A stretch of DNA of 64,000 nucleotides from Actinomyces procaprae (GCF_004798665.1 NZ_CP039292.1:3410001-3474000), one strand, 5' to 3'. Shown: positions 39,901 through 48,738, counted from the first letter of the stretch. A program made the numbers and translations. The notes: generated by a model from the sequence alone, not told the origin.

Positions 39901-40486
39901 ATCCGGCAGCTCACCCGACGACACCACCGCCAGCATTGTCCCGGGTCACCACGGGGATGGGCTGCCGCAGACTGTGCGTATCCTCCCGGTCGAGCGCGCC
40001 ATCGAGTGGATCCGCGCCTGGGCCGAGCTTGACTGGCCCATCACCTGGGAGACCGCCTACGCCACCCGCGACAAACTCGGCTGGACACCCGCCCCCGAAG
40101 ACCCCGAGCTATTCACCACAGAACTCACCGTCAACCAAGACGGAGGGTACCTGATACGACTGGACGGCCGGTGCAGCGAGGTGTCGATAACGCTTTGCTC
40201 CCGTAACCTATCAGCCGAGCCGAACACTCCTTGGACGACTTCCCTGTGCCAGACATACGATGCCATCGCTAACGCACTCACAGCACTGCACGGACCCGGC
40301 GAACAAACCGGCAACAGAACCAACGTTCTTCAGACCGACTGGATACTCAGCAACCAAGTCACCGTAACTCTAATCACATCAGGCAAAATCATGCGGGCCA
40401 TCTTGAAATCCCCCGAAGTCACCGCGATCGATCAATGGGATGCGTACTTTGTTGAGAAGTACGGTGCGGACTATGTCGATGACTGA
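39887..40486 (+). CDS. Immunity-like protein, array copy 3
   Basis: A 199-residue copy beginning MSMTESGSSPDD at an ATG that overlaps the stop of copy 2, so translation is coupled. After the leader, TVRILPVERAIEWIRAWAEL starts the conserved core. Its middle is closest to copy 2 (EVSITLCSRNLSAEPNTPWT), showing recent tandem duplication. It ends KYGADYVDD and overlaps copy 4 in the same manner. Confidence 0.6.
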   Translation: MSMTESGSSPDDTTASIVPGHHGDGLPQTVRILPVERAIEWIRAWAELDWPITWETAYATRDKLGWTPAPEDPELFTTELTVNQDGGYLIRLDGRCSEVSITLCSRNLSAEPNTPWTTSLCQTYDAIANALTALHGPGEQTGNRTNVLQTDWILSNQVTVTLITSGKIMRAILKSPEVTAIDQWDAYFVEKYGADYVDD

Positions 40487-40709
40487 CCCCGGCACCGCCC
40501 CCGGCAACGCCACCGCCAGCATTCGCCCGAGTCACCACGGGGATGGGCTGCCGCAGACTGTGCGTATCCTCCCGGTCGAGCGCGCAATCGAGTGGATTCG
40601 CGCCTGGGCCGAGCTCGACTGGCCCATCACCTGGGAGACCGCCTACGCCACCCGCGACAAACACTGCCGGCCGCTATGCAAGTTATTCGCGCACACGCCA
40701 CGCAGGTGA
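40473..40709 (+). pseudogene. Immunity-like array copy 4, truncated
   Basis: Starts like copy 3 (MSMTDPGTAPGN, then TVRILPVERAIEWIRAWAEL). It breaks after AYATRDK, where unrelated sequence (HCRPLCKLFAHTPRR) follows to a stop at codon 79. The variable and C-terminal parts are missing. The break falls at the same point (TRDK-LG) where copies 5 and 6 diverge, suggesting a recombination joint there. Confidence 0.65.
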
Positions 40710-40712
40710 CGT

Positions 40713-41327
40713 ATGGACAGATGCGACGCATTATCTAGGCAGCTTTGGATTGCACGCACCGAAGTAGCAACCAACCCGAAAGGGGTGCTCTCATTGCCCC
40801 GGCGGGCACAGATATGGACTGCCATGAATGACCCAGCCGACCCCGAAGCTTCCTACCGACACAGAACCTATCTGAAGATCGCCTGCATCCGCCATGTGCA
40901 GCACATCTGGGAGCGAGTACTTCCAGGGCATGGCGGTATCGAGGAAATGCTGGCCCTGACACAGCAGCTCATTGACCGGCAGGTCGACCCAGAAACCGCG
41001 GAGCGGGCGAGCGATTCCTTCCTGAGTTCGGTGACCTCCAAGTACGGAGCAATCGAGAGGAACTACCCGGCGATGATGATCGCCGACGCGGCTCGTAACA
41101 CCGTACTGTCAGCGTGCGAAAGGAATCCGGACTACGACACCGCCGAAGCCAACGAACAGGACGACGACGAGCTGCTACCAGATGCTCTAGAGACAAGTTA
41201 CGCGTACGCAAGCGCCGCCGCAGGAGGCCTGAACTGGCAACCCGCAGACCAAATCAACGTCAACGCCCGCCGCGCCTTCTGGACCTGGTACCTGGACCAT
41301 GCCATCCCTTGGGCGCTCACTATGTGA
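40713..41327 (+). CDS. Imm5-like immunity protein
   Basis: A 204-residue protein unrelated to the repeated family. A helical, acidic body with YPAMMIADAARNTVLSACE precedes a C-terminal NARRAFWTWYLDHAIPWAL. This FW.WYL..AIP.A ending recalls the Imm5 immunity family (from memory). The start is uncertain: ATG 40713 directly behind copy 4, or the Met at NDPADPE about 37 codons on. GC content is lower than in housekeeping genes. It would protect against a toxin not encoded in this window. Confidence 0.55.
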   Translation: MDRCDALSRQLWIARTEVATNPKGVLSLPRRAQIWTAMNDPADPEASYRHRTYLKIACIRHVQHIWERVLPGHGGIEEMLALTQQLIDRQVDPETAERASDSFLSSVTSKYGAIERNYPAMMIADAARNTVLSACERNPDYDTAEANEQDDDELLPDALETSYAYASAAAGGLNWQPADQINVNARRAFWTWYLDHAIPWALTM

Positions 41328-41451
41328 ATGCAGCTCGGCGGTCAAGCACCCGGAGTGGCACTAAAGTCGGCACCTCTACCCCACCAGCTGCGCCATCCAA
41401 CCACAGCCACCTCCACATAACCGCACATGTCGCCAGCAGGAGCAGACCACC

Positions 41452-41625
41452 ATGACCGAGATGAAAATACTTCCCGTCGAGCGCGCCATCGAGTGGATTC
41501 GCGCCTGGGCCGAGCTCGACTGGCCCATCACCTGGGAGACCGCCTACGCCACCCGCGACAAACTCGGCCGGACACCCGCCCCCGACGTATACTCGGGGAG
41601 GACTTCCCACTCACCATCAGAATAG
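41452..41625 (+). pseudogene. Immunity-like array copy 5, truncated
   Basis: A 57-codon remnant: MTEMKILPVERAIEWIRAWA to ATRDKLGRTPAP, then an unrelated tail and stop. Its roughly 90-base leader (from about 41366, GGCACCTCTACCCCACCAGC...) is shared with copy 6 and with the relic at 48.3 kb, so the repeated unit includes a non-coding leader. Confidence 0.65.
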
Positions 41626-41658
41626 TTCCTTAACGTCGCCCCAACAAGAGAGGCGATC

Positions 41659-42093
41659 ATGACAACGTCCCTAACCGTATTCACGCCAGAATCGACCGAT
41701 CTAACGATCGTTGACCGAACAACATTCACCGGCGCCACACAAGCGAGGTGGCCCGGATGCAGGATCATATACTCTGACGACCATGAGAATAGACACGCCG
41801 ACTGCTACGCGTACCCCTTTATTGACGGAACGCTAACGGAACTATCCCACTTCCCCGACAGCACAACCATCGCATGCAGGGGCGCATTAGAGGCTCCCGG
41901 AATAGCTGAGACGATAGCCTGGATACGTTCTCTCAATCCTGATCCGAATCTTGTTCTGTGGCTCACGGACACATTCTTCACTGGTCACGTCGTCCTCACA
42001 CCAGGCATCACAGCCGACGAAATTCGCGCCTCGTGGGTAGACCACGCCGAGCACGACCCGACGGTCGAGTACCCGGAGTACTTCGGCAACTAA
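41659..42093 (+). CDS. Small acidic protein in immunity array, unknown
   Basis: A 144-residue acidic protein that I do not recognise: MTTSLTVFTPESTDLTIVDR at the start, DTFFTGHVVLTPGITADEIR near the end, no signal peptide or membrane helix. GAGAGG precedes the ATG. The final half (GHVVLTPGITADEIRASWVD) looks like a small alpha/beta immunity fold. Its place between two array copies is the only functional hint. Confidence 0.5.
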   Translation: MTTSLTVFTPESTDLTIVDRTTFTGATQARWPGCRIIYSDDHENRHADCYAYPFIDGTLTELSHFPDSTTIACRGALEAPGIAETIAWIRSLNPDPNLVLWLTDTFFTGHVVLTPGITADEIRASWVDHAEHDPTVEYPEYFGN

Positions 42094-42178
42094 GCCGGCA
42101 CCTCCGCCCCACCACCTGCACCCCCATCCACAGACACCTCTGCCTCACCGCACATGGCCTCAGCAGAAGCCGCCCACC

Positions 42179-42660
42179 ATGACCGAGATAAAAATACTTC
42201 CCGTCGAGCGCGCCATCGAGTGGATCCGCGCCTGGGCCGAGCTCGACTGGCCCATCACCTGGGAGACCGCCTACGCCACCCGCGACAAACTCGGCTGGCC
42301 AAGTGCTCCCGGCGGCTTATTCACTAAAGTACCCGCCCCCGTAGGCCAGGACGACGAAACCGTCTCGTACTTTCGCACAAGATGTAGTGGTGTTCCGTCG
42401 CCCTGGCGTCAACCATTCCTCCGGACCAGGAGAGCATTGAGTGGATTTCCAGGGTCTGGGCAATGTACGATCGTTACGCCCGGTCATTGACATACGTGTA
42501 CGGCGCCGGCTCTGAGACCGGTAGGCGCAGCGATGTTCTGCGGACCGATTGGTACCTGCCGAATCGAGCAACGATCAGCCTGATAGGCTCCGCCGCAGGT
42601 GTGGAAGCCAGACTTTATGCACCGGACTCCACTGAACTCAGTGATTTCGCTTCATCGCAG
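42179..42660 (+). pseudogene. Immunity-like array copy 6, frameshifted
   Basis: The N-terminal half is in one frame (MTEIKILPVERAIEWIRAWA to KLGWPSAPGG, 42179-42450). The C-terminal half is in another (YDRYARSLTYVYGAGSETGR, VLRTDWYLPNRATISLIGS), from about 42463. The two halves align with copy 1 if one or two bases are inserted or removed near 42440. The leader is shared with copy 5. Confidence 0.6.
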
Positions 42661-42829
42661 CCCAAACTTGATGGCAGGGATCCAGTGTGCCCTGAGACCG
42701 GATCGGCTGGACCGGAGAGATCCCGCCGCACCGCCACGCAACAAACGCCCAACCAACAGGCGCCAAGCTCCTCCACGCATCGGTACGCATCGGCACGATC
42801 CATCCCCATCAGGACGAGCCTCTGCAAAC

Positions 42830-43362
42830 TGTTCGCTCCCAGGCGGGCCCTGCCCGTCGGGAACGCAATGGCATGGATACTGACGTTGGCCGAGCTCGAC
42901 TGGCCCATCACCTGGGAGACGGCCCGCGCCGTCTGCGACGACCTCCGATGGTTTACCGACCGCAAGGACGCACGGCGATTCAGAACATATCTATCACCCA
43001 GACGCGAGTACTACGGCCGCATTCTCGACCTTGACGGCGAGCCGATCGGCGCATCTACCCCTCTCACCCGTCGCAACCCCAGAGGTGACTAAAAGCCAAG
43101 GCGTGCTTCTCGGCAGCAGCAGGCCTACAACGGGTACATGGACGCGTTTCACAGGTCCTTCGGCGTGGCCTGGACCAGCAATAGCAACAATAGCAACGGT
43201 TCGCAGCGCGGATACACCTGGGCACTACCCGATCACGTCACGGTCAGCCTGCTCGGACCTATCTGGGGCGTCGACTCCATAGTCGGATCACCGGCTTACC
43301 AAGACCTGCTCGAACATGAATGGCAACGCCACTCCGATGAATTCGACGTCGCTGACGGATGA
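42830..43362 (+). pseudogene. Immunity-like array copy 7, degraded
   Basis: A strongly diverged copy: GNAMAWILTLAELDWPITWE followed by TARAVCDDLRW, a shifted middle, then FHRSFGVAWTSN and YTWALPDHVTVSLLGPIWGV to the end. A stop near 43090 separates the halves. Its last codons run directly into the duplicated lysC 5' block at 43343, so the right-hand island boundary cuts or abuts this copy. Confidence 0.55.
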
Positions 43363-43546
43363 GCCTCCGTATTTCTGCACGACCAGTGCCATGTGGGGGT
43401 TCCTGCCGTTGTGCTGCCGGTTGGTCGTTGCCGACGCCGAAGCAGCGGGTGGCCCCGCATGACGGGGCGTCCCGGCGTCCTCGGCGTGGCGTCGGGGCTA
43501 AGCATACGGCCCGCGTGTTACGGCGGCTTACGGCGACCGCCAGGTG
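43343..43546 (-). repeat. lysC 5' end and leader, direct-repeat copy 2
   Basis: A 204-base near-perfect copy of 35497-35701, same orientation, with no kinase gene attached. It marks the right edge of the toxin/immunity island. The sequence to its right (43547-43780) differs from that beside the true lysC and may be the original lysC upstream region. Confidence 0.92.
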
Positions 43547-43628
43547 CGAGCGGGGCCGGTGGCGTGGGCGGGCGCATCCGGACGGCGACCTCCGGCCCGC
43601 GCCGGCGCCCGCGTTGACGCTCCGCCGC

Positions 43629-43717
43629 GTTCCACGACCCCGGGCGTCGTTCCACGACCTTGGTGCATGTTTCACGACCCCGGGGTGGTCGTGAAACATG
43701 CACCAAGGTCGTGCAAC
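43629..43717. terminator. Head-to-head repeats with 26-bp perfect hairpin
   Basis: Three forward units of GTTCCACGACC type (43629, 43649, 43669) and two inverted (43687, 43707). The arms 43654-43679 and 43687-43712 are perfectly complementary over 26 bases with a 7-base GC loop. It lies in the 235-base gap behind the IEAKDY gene and could end transcripts from both sides. The same design occurs at the other intergenic clusters. Confidence 0.7.
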
Positions 43718-43742
43718 GCCCGGCCGACTCCTGGGTCAGCCC

Positions 43743-43775
43743 TCTTAGTCCACGCGGCGGCGTCCCTCGAAGGCA
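43743..43775 (-). pseudogene. Probable recR 3'-end relic
   Basis: Read on the minus strand this short piece encodes [11 protein letters not shown] and a stop, matching the end of the true RecR ([13 protein letters not shown] at 49394 onward), with about three quarters of bases identical. Together with the lysC 5' copy beside it, it looks like the remains of a recR-lysC junction. It is short, so chance cannot be fully excluded. Confidence 0.4.
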
Positions 43776-43781
43776 CACCTA

Positions 43782-44342
43782 CTACCGGTGATCCTGACGT
43801 CCCTCCTCGCCCCATCGCACGGTCCACGCGACAGTCGATGGGTCCTCCCGGCCTGTGATGACGTGAACCTTGCCGTTGACGACGCGGCGGAGGGATTTGC
43901 GGAGCTCCTGCTGATAGTTCGCCATCGTCTGCTGTGCGGCGGCTTGCCGATCTCGCCTCGCGTGCGGCTGCGCGCCGGGCAGTTCGATGCGCAGCGCTAC
44001 CGAAAGCCGCTGCGTCTTCACCGCCTTAAGGCATGTCTCCCGCTCGGCGTGTTCGGCGCGGGTCCAGGCATGCAGGCCCGCGAGCGTATCCATGACCTTC
44101 TCGGCCACTACGGCGACCAGGTCCTTGGGCGCTATCGCCTCCGGGTAGGCGTAGTCCTTCGCCTCAATGAGCCACAGGTGGTCACCGTCCAAAGCGACGA
44201 CGTCACAGCCATGGAGCGCCTTGCCGGCGGGGTCCTGGATCTTGCTGAGAGCGTTCCTGAAGTACGGCCATGCGTCGTACTTGCTTACCTCCCAACCGTC
44301 CGGGAAGGAGAAGACGGCGCCGTCGACCTCTTACTCCACCAT
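43782..44342 (-). pseudogene. Nuclease-like IEAKDY protein, stop at codon 4
   Basis: An open frame of 183 codons following ATG-GTG-GAG-TAA at 44342-44331. It reads EVDGAVFSFPDGWEVSKYDA, then WPYFRN, and ALDGDHLWLIEAKDYAYPEA. This is a D...ExK pattern like PD-(D/E)xK nucleases, and the opening FPDGW.VSKYD recalls a widespread hypothetical family (from memory). The C-terminal half is helical and basic. The only other start (TTG, 44192) would remove the first catalytic region. So it is either inactivated by one nonsense change, wrongly sequenced, or translated by read-through. It follows the ATPase gene after six bases and is surely co-transcribed. Confidence 0.6.
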
Positions 44343-44348
44343 GAGGGG

Positions 44349-45395
44349 TCACCGATAGAGGTAGCGGGTGGACTGTTCGAGTTCGGCGTCGAGGGCAGTG
44401 ATGACGGGCAGGTCGTCAAGGTCATCGGCCTGCGTCACGGTCACCGGATCGTCGTTGGCACGGTCGAGCCCGAAGTAGCGGATGTCTGCATCCTCATCCT
44501 CGTCGAGCATCTGGAGCTCGCGCGGGAGGAATAGGCTGTGCGTGGGGAGGAAGACCTGGACCCCGCAGCGGGCGAGCCCGGCGATGAGCGGGGCGAGGAG
44601 CCGGATGGAAGCGGGGTTGAGATTCGCCTCGGGCTCATCCCAGAACAGGTACCCCTGATCTTTAAGAACCCCGTTGGCGAGGAGCACCTGGATCATGCCG
44701 AGCTTGCGGTGCCCCTCGGAGACCAGCGGCGCCTCGAGCTGAACACCTGAATCACCCTCTGTGTCGCGGCGCAGAACGAAGCGCTCATCCCTCACCTCGA
44801 AGCGTCCGCCAACGATGTCGCCGATGACGTCCTCAATCTCCGTGTCGGAGCGGTCCTTGAGTCGGGGGCGGTAAAGGAGCGTCGCCAGGTCGTTCCAGGT
44901 CTCATCAAAGGGGAGCTCGTAGGTGGCGAAGAGCGAGCGCAGTCCGTGCGCCACTGAAAGGATCTCGTGTGCGGGAATGAAGACCGGGAAGTAGCGGGGG
45001 CGGCGTAAGCCGACGTCGAGGAGGACATTGCTGTCACCGGGCATCTCGTCGTCCGAGAACACGTAGACGAGATCGCTTTCGTCGTCCAGCGTGAGGTTAA
45101 GACGGGTCGGACCTTGCCCGTGCGTGGTGAGAGAACTGATCGAGTCCACGTTGAAGACACCGCGCAGCTTGCCGGGGAGGTCCCCCGGCCAGTTGTCGGC
45201 GCCCGCACCGCGTCGCGCCGGATTCGACTTCTCCGAGGCGACCGCCGTCATGGAGTACAGCAGCTTGAGGAGCATGGACTTGCCGGTGTTGTTCGTACCG
45301 ACAAAGACGTTGATCTGAGGCGAGAAGGTCAGGTCGGCCGACGCGAAGGGCCCGAAGTTGGTCACGCCTAGGCGTGTGATCGGCTGGTCAACCAT
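44349..45395 (-). CDS. AAA15/OLD-like ATPase, candidate defence protein
   Basis: A 348-residue SMC/ABC-like ATPase. It begins ITRLGVTNFGPFASADLTFS with Walker A FVGTNNTGKSMLLKLLY (about 31-47). The signature region is SEGHRKLGMIQVLL, Walker B is LFWDEPEANLNP, and the His switch is in LPTHSLFLPREL. Unlike OLD nucleases it has no C-terminal Toprim domain. Such AAA15 proteins paired with a nuclease gene are common in phage-defence systems; the following IEAKDY gene fits that. ABC transport is ruled out because there is no permease partner. Confidence 0.75.
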   Translation of the reverse strand: MVDQPITRLGVTNFGPFASADLTFSPQINVFVGTNNTGKSMLLKLLYSMTAVASEKSNPARRGAGADNWPGDLPGKLRGVFNVDSISSLTTHGQGPTRLNLTLDDESDLVYVFSDDEMPGDSNVLLDVGLRRPRYFPVFIPAHEILSVAHGLRSLFATYELPFDETWNDLATLLYRPRLKDRSDTEIEDVIGDIVGGRFEVRDERFVLRRDTEGDSGVQLEAPLVSEGHRKLGMIQVLLANGVLKDQGYLFWDEPEANLNPASIRLLAPLIAGLARCGVQVFLPTHSLFLPRELQMLDEDEDADIRYFGLDRANDDPVTVTQADDLDDLPVITALDAELEQSTRYLYR

Positions 45396-45514
45396 GGCTG
45401 AATCCTACCGGCGACGCGCGGAAGGCCTGCCATCTCCCGACCCGAGCCGCCCACCACGCGCCGGTCCAGGCGGCAAACTCGCCACTCCATGGCGTAACCG
45501 TTACATTATGCCCC

Positions 45515-46528
45515 ATGAGCATTGAGGCGAGCCAGGTCACACGCGTCTTCGGGTCGGCACCGGCCGTGCAGCGGCTGAGCCTGTCCGCGCCGTCCGGCGC
45601 CATCACCGGCCTGGTGGGCCCCAACGGGGCGGGCAAGACCACCCTGCTGCTCATGCTGGCGGCCCTACTGCGCCCGGATACGGGCACGATCAAGGTGGCG
45701 GGCCTAGATCCGGTCACCCAGCCGCGTCAGGTGCACCAGGCGGTGGGTTGGATGCCGGATGCCTTCGGCACCTGGGACTCGCTGACCTGCACTGAGATTC
45801 TGCTGACCTTCGCCGCCGCCCAGGGCCTCGACGACGTGACCGCCCGCGAGCACGCGGCCGACATGCTCGCCCTCGTGCATCTGGAAGACATGGCACGCAC
45901 CCCGGCGCGCGTGCTGTCGCGTGGGCAGAAGCAGCGCCTGGGCCTGGCGCGAGCACTCGTCCATTCCCCGCAGGTGCTGCTGCTGGATGAGCCGGCTGCC
46001 GGCATGGACCCCCGCTCACGCGCCGATCTGCGCGGCATTCTGCGGGACCTGGCCGGCCAGGGGGCGACGGTGCTGATCTCCAGCCACGTGTTGGGCGAGT
46101 TGGAGGAGATGGTCGACGGTGTCATCTTCATGTCCCGTGGGCGCGCAGTTGTGCCGCCTGGCGCCAACTCCGCCGACGCCGTCGCGACGGCCTCCAGCCA
46201 GGATGCAGGAGCTTCTGGTGCGGAGCCCGGGACCGGGACTGCGGCGGCGGCCGGGGGCGCGGTGCCGGTGCGTCCGACGCCGCTGCGCACCACCTGGCGG
46301 ATGCGGGCCCTGGACTCCGGGCGCCTGGCCGCGTGGGCGCGCGCGGGAGCGCCGCCGGGCGCCGTCGTCGACCCCGGCGGCTCCGTGCATTTGGAAGTGC
46401 CCGACGACGCCGCTGCAGCACGCATACTGCGGCTGGCCGTTGAGGACGGAGTCGAGGTGGTGTCCTTCGCTCCGGTGACCGGTGCGCTGGAGGCGGCGTA
46501 CCTCGTAATGGAGGAGGAGCGGGCATGA
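45515..46528 (+). CDS. ABC-2 type transporter ATP-binding protein
   Basis: A 337-residue ATPase for the following permease. Walker A GPNGAGKTT (about 36-44), signature VLSRGQKQRLGLARAL (LSRGQ in place of LSGGQ), Walker B VLLLDEPAAGMD, switch His in ISSHVLGEL. The C-terminal 100 residues form a regulatory domain joined by a Gly/Ala-rich linker. It is transcribed away from the ATPase/nuclease pair. The substrate is unknown. The stop overlaps the permease start (ATGA). Confidence 0.87.
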   Translation: MSIEASQVTRVFGSAPAVQRLSLSAPSGAITGLVGPNGAGKTTLLLMLAALLRPDTGTIKVAGLDPVTQPRQVHQAVGWMPDAFGTWDSLTCTEILLTFAAAQGLDDVTAREHAADMLALVHLEDMARTPARVLSRGQKQRLGLARALVHSPQVLLLDEPAAGMDPRSRADLRGILRDLAGQGATVLISSHVLGELEEMVDGVIFMSRGRAVVPPGANSADAVATASSQDAGASGAEPGTGTAAAAGGAVPVRPTPLRTTWRMRALDSGRLAAWARAGAPPGAVVDPGGSVHLEVPDDAAAARILRLAVEDGVEVVSFAPVTGALEAAYLVMEEERA

Positions 46529-47589
46529 GTCTGCGGGGAGTTCACACCGTGATGGTGCTGGAGTTGCGGCAGCGAGTGCGGTCGACCCGCTGGTGGGTGA
46601 TGCTGCTGGTGTGGGCGCTGGTGCTCGTGGTGCTGTTCGTGGGCATGACGGGGCTGTCCGTCTCCGCGGGCATGGAGCGTGAGGAGTTCGCGCCGGTCCT
46701 GTACGACGTGGTGCTGTGCTTCGTGCTCGGGATCGGGCTGGTAGTGGCACCCACGCTGTCGGCCACGTCCATCAACGGGGACCGCGCCGACGCGACCCTG
46801 GCGCTGTTGCAGGCGACGGCGTTGCGCAGTTGGGAGATCGCCGTCGGGAAGCTGCTGGCGGCGTTGGTGGCAGCCATGGCCTTCCTGGTGGTGGCGCTGC
46901 CGTTCCTGCTGATACTGGCGGCGGTGGGAGGGGCGACCCTGCCGGCGCTGCTGGGCCACCTGATACTGCTGGTGGTAACGCTGGGATCGGTGTGCGGCAT
47001 CGGCCTGGGCTTCTCCGCGTTGACGGCACGCACCTCGGCGTCGGCGGTGCTGACTTACCTGGTGGTGGCGGCGCTGGCGGTCGGTACGCCGCTCGCTCTG
47101 GCGATCGCCACTCCCCTGGTGCAGGAGCAGCAGGAACAGATCATTTACAGCATCGACTATGACGCCTCCACGGAGGACAAGCTGGTGTGCCGTGAGGATC
47201 CCTACAGATACCACACCACGGTCACTCACGCCGAGCGGATCTGGTGGATGCTCATTCCCAATCCATTCGTGGCACTGGGAGACGTCTCCGCCCGCGCGCC
47301 GCTGGACCACTATGACTCCGAGAGCTTGCTGGAGGGGCTCGGCCGAGGAATGGACGCAATGCGCGACCCGCAGTCCTCAGAACCAACGGTCATTGACCAC
47401 TGCGACGTGCAAACCGAATCCGTCAACGACGACGGGTACTCGCACGACTGGTCGCGCGTCGACCACGTGGCGTTTTGGCCGGCTAGCGCGGCGCTGCTGT
47501 TGCTGCTCGGCGCGGGCGGCGCCTGGGCCGCGGCCCGCCGCCTGCGGGTCCCGGCGGGTCCGCTCCCCCGCGGCATCCGCCTGGCGTGA
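46525..47589 (+). CDS. ABC-2 type transporter permease
   Basis: A 354-residue integral membrane protein with about six helices: WWVMLLVWALVLVVLFVGM first, then VLCFVLGIGLVVAPTLSATS, a pair around LLAALVAAMAFLVVALPFLL, ILLVVTLGSVCGIGLGFSAL, and a last one near the C-terminus (AALLLLLGAGGAWAA). An outside loop of about 110 residues lies before the last helix. DRADATLALLQATAL is typical of ABC-2 permeases of the NosY/Cu-processing and drug-export groups. It pairs with the ATPase upstream. Confidence 0.82.
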   Translation: MSLRGVHTVMVLELRQRVRSTRWWVMLLVWALVLVVLFVGMTGLSVSAGMEREEFAPVLYDVVLCFVLGIGLVVAPTLSATSINGDRADATLALLQATALRSWEIAVGKLLAALVAAMAFLVVALPFLLILAAVGGATLPALLGHLILLVVTLGSVCGIGLGFSALTARTSASAVLTYLVVAALAVGTPLALAIATPLVQEQQEQIIYSIDYDASTEDKLVCREDPYRYHTTVTHAERIWWMLIPNPFVALGDVSARAPLDHYDSESLLEGLGRGMDAMRDPQSSEPTVIDHCDVQTESVNDDGYSHDWSRVDHVAFWPASAALLLLLGAGGAWAAARRLRVPAGPLPRGIRLA

Positions 47590-47764
47590 GTCGTCGGGCC
47601 TGAGTCTGCCCGCCGCCCTCCCGCACCGAGATCGGCCGATCTAACCATCCACTTCGGTCGGATATACCGTCACGGTCGGTCGACACAGCGGCGGCAGGAG
47701 TGCTGACGATGTCCTGGGACATGTCATGGGGCGGGGTGGGGTGGGGTGTCTGGTGCGCCGGCTG

Positions 47765-47882
47765 GGCGTTAACAACGCTACTTAACGCTCTGCTGTATAC
47801 CTCTGGGGCCTTCAGCAGACGGTTAACTGGCGTTGTTAACGCCGAAGTGGCGTTACAGACGGCGAAGTGGCGTTACAGACGG
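47765..47882. repeat. GTTAAC inverted repeats and 20-bp tandem pair
   Basis: GGCGTTAACAACGC (47765-47778) is the exact reverse complement of GCGTTGTTAACGCC (47830-47843). Directly after it a 20-base unit, CGAAGTGGCGTTACAGACGG, occurs twice in tandem (47843-47862 and 47863-47882). No gene is visible from 47590 to 48738 apart from this cluster, the ISL3-like end at 48252 and the immunity relic at 48364. The open frames there have no recognisable protein features. Confidence 0.75.
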
Positions 47883-48251
47883 CCCCGCTCCCGGGCGCCG
47901 GAGCTATCGGCAGCCAGGTGCAGCCAGGCCTGGCGTTCTGGCGTGGCGAGCCGGCCCAGCTCACCACGCCCGGCTCATCGCGTCCCTCACCCCGCAAGAC
48001 GCCGACCACCACACCCACCAGCACCAAGAGCCAACCCGGAGATCGCCTGGCGGGGGACTGTCCGAGGACGACGGCTAGCCACCGCCAACGCGCCCCTGCC
48101 CGTCGGACAACGCCGACGACGTCCTCGCCGGCCCGAAAACGTCCTCGTACGCCGAGTACGACCCCACCGGCCCGACACCGACCTCACCACCCCAACTACG
48201 ACCACCGCGAACACCGCATCCCGGACCGAAGCCACCACGCCGGAAGCACCA

Positions 48252-48272
48252 CACCCTCAAACCGGAAGAGCC
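48252..48272. repeat. Solo ISL3-like terminal repeat
   Basis: CACCCTCAAACCGGAAGAGCC matches the ISL3 right terminus in all but two positions. Internal ISL3 sequence does not follow, so only the end remains. It directly adjoins the relic of the immunity array, which may mark how that relic was separated from the array. Confidence 0.45.
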
Positions 48273-48278
48273 AATTAA

Positions 48279-48420
48279 TCGGCACCTCTACCCCACTGCC
48301 TGCACCACCCATCCACAGACACCCCCACCTCACTGCACACAACCCCAGCAGGAGCCGACCACCACGACCGAGATGAAAACACTTCCCGCAGAGCGCGCCG
48401 TCGAGTGGAATCGCACCCAG
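48279..48420 (+). pseudogene. Immunity-like array relic (leader plus first codons)
   Basis: The leader of array copies 5 and 6 (GGCACCTCTACCCCACTGCC...) and the first 19 codons (TTEMKTLPAERAVEWNRTQ, with ACG in place of the ATG) reappear about 5 kb beyond the island, then homology stops. It shows that array units once extended, or moved, to this side of the ATPase and ABC genes. Confidence 0.55.
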
Positions 48421-48738
48421 TCCGTCCATGCCGTTCCGCCGCGCCCACAGTGTCACAGACGGTGACAAACGAACCCGAAACTCCCGCCCACTACTCACAA
48501 AACGCTGGAATCATGCGGCTGCTGGAACCAATCCGCGCTGCAGGTCCCACGTTCGTCATCATTTCTGACACTACTGACCACAGAACGCCCCGCTCTCAGC
48601 TCTCATTGTCGCCCCCCTTGCCCAGCGGACGTGGGTCGTACAGGTCGTCAAGGTCATGGCCTACACCCTCGCCCTCTGTCGGCGAGACGCCTAGCGCCCG
48701 CGCGCCGTCATCCGGCCTCGGCGCGGGGAACCGGCGGT

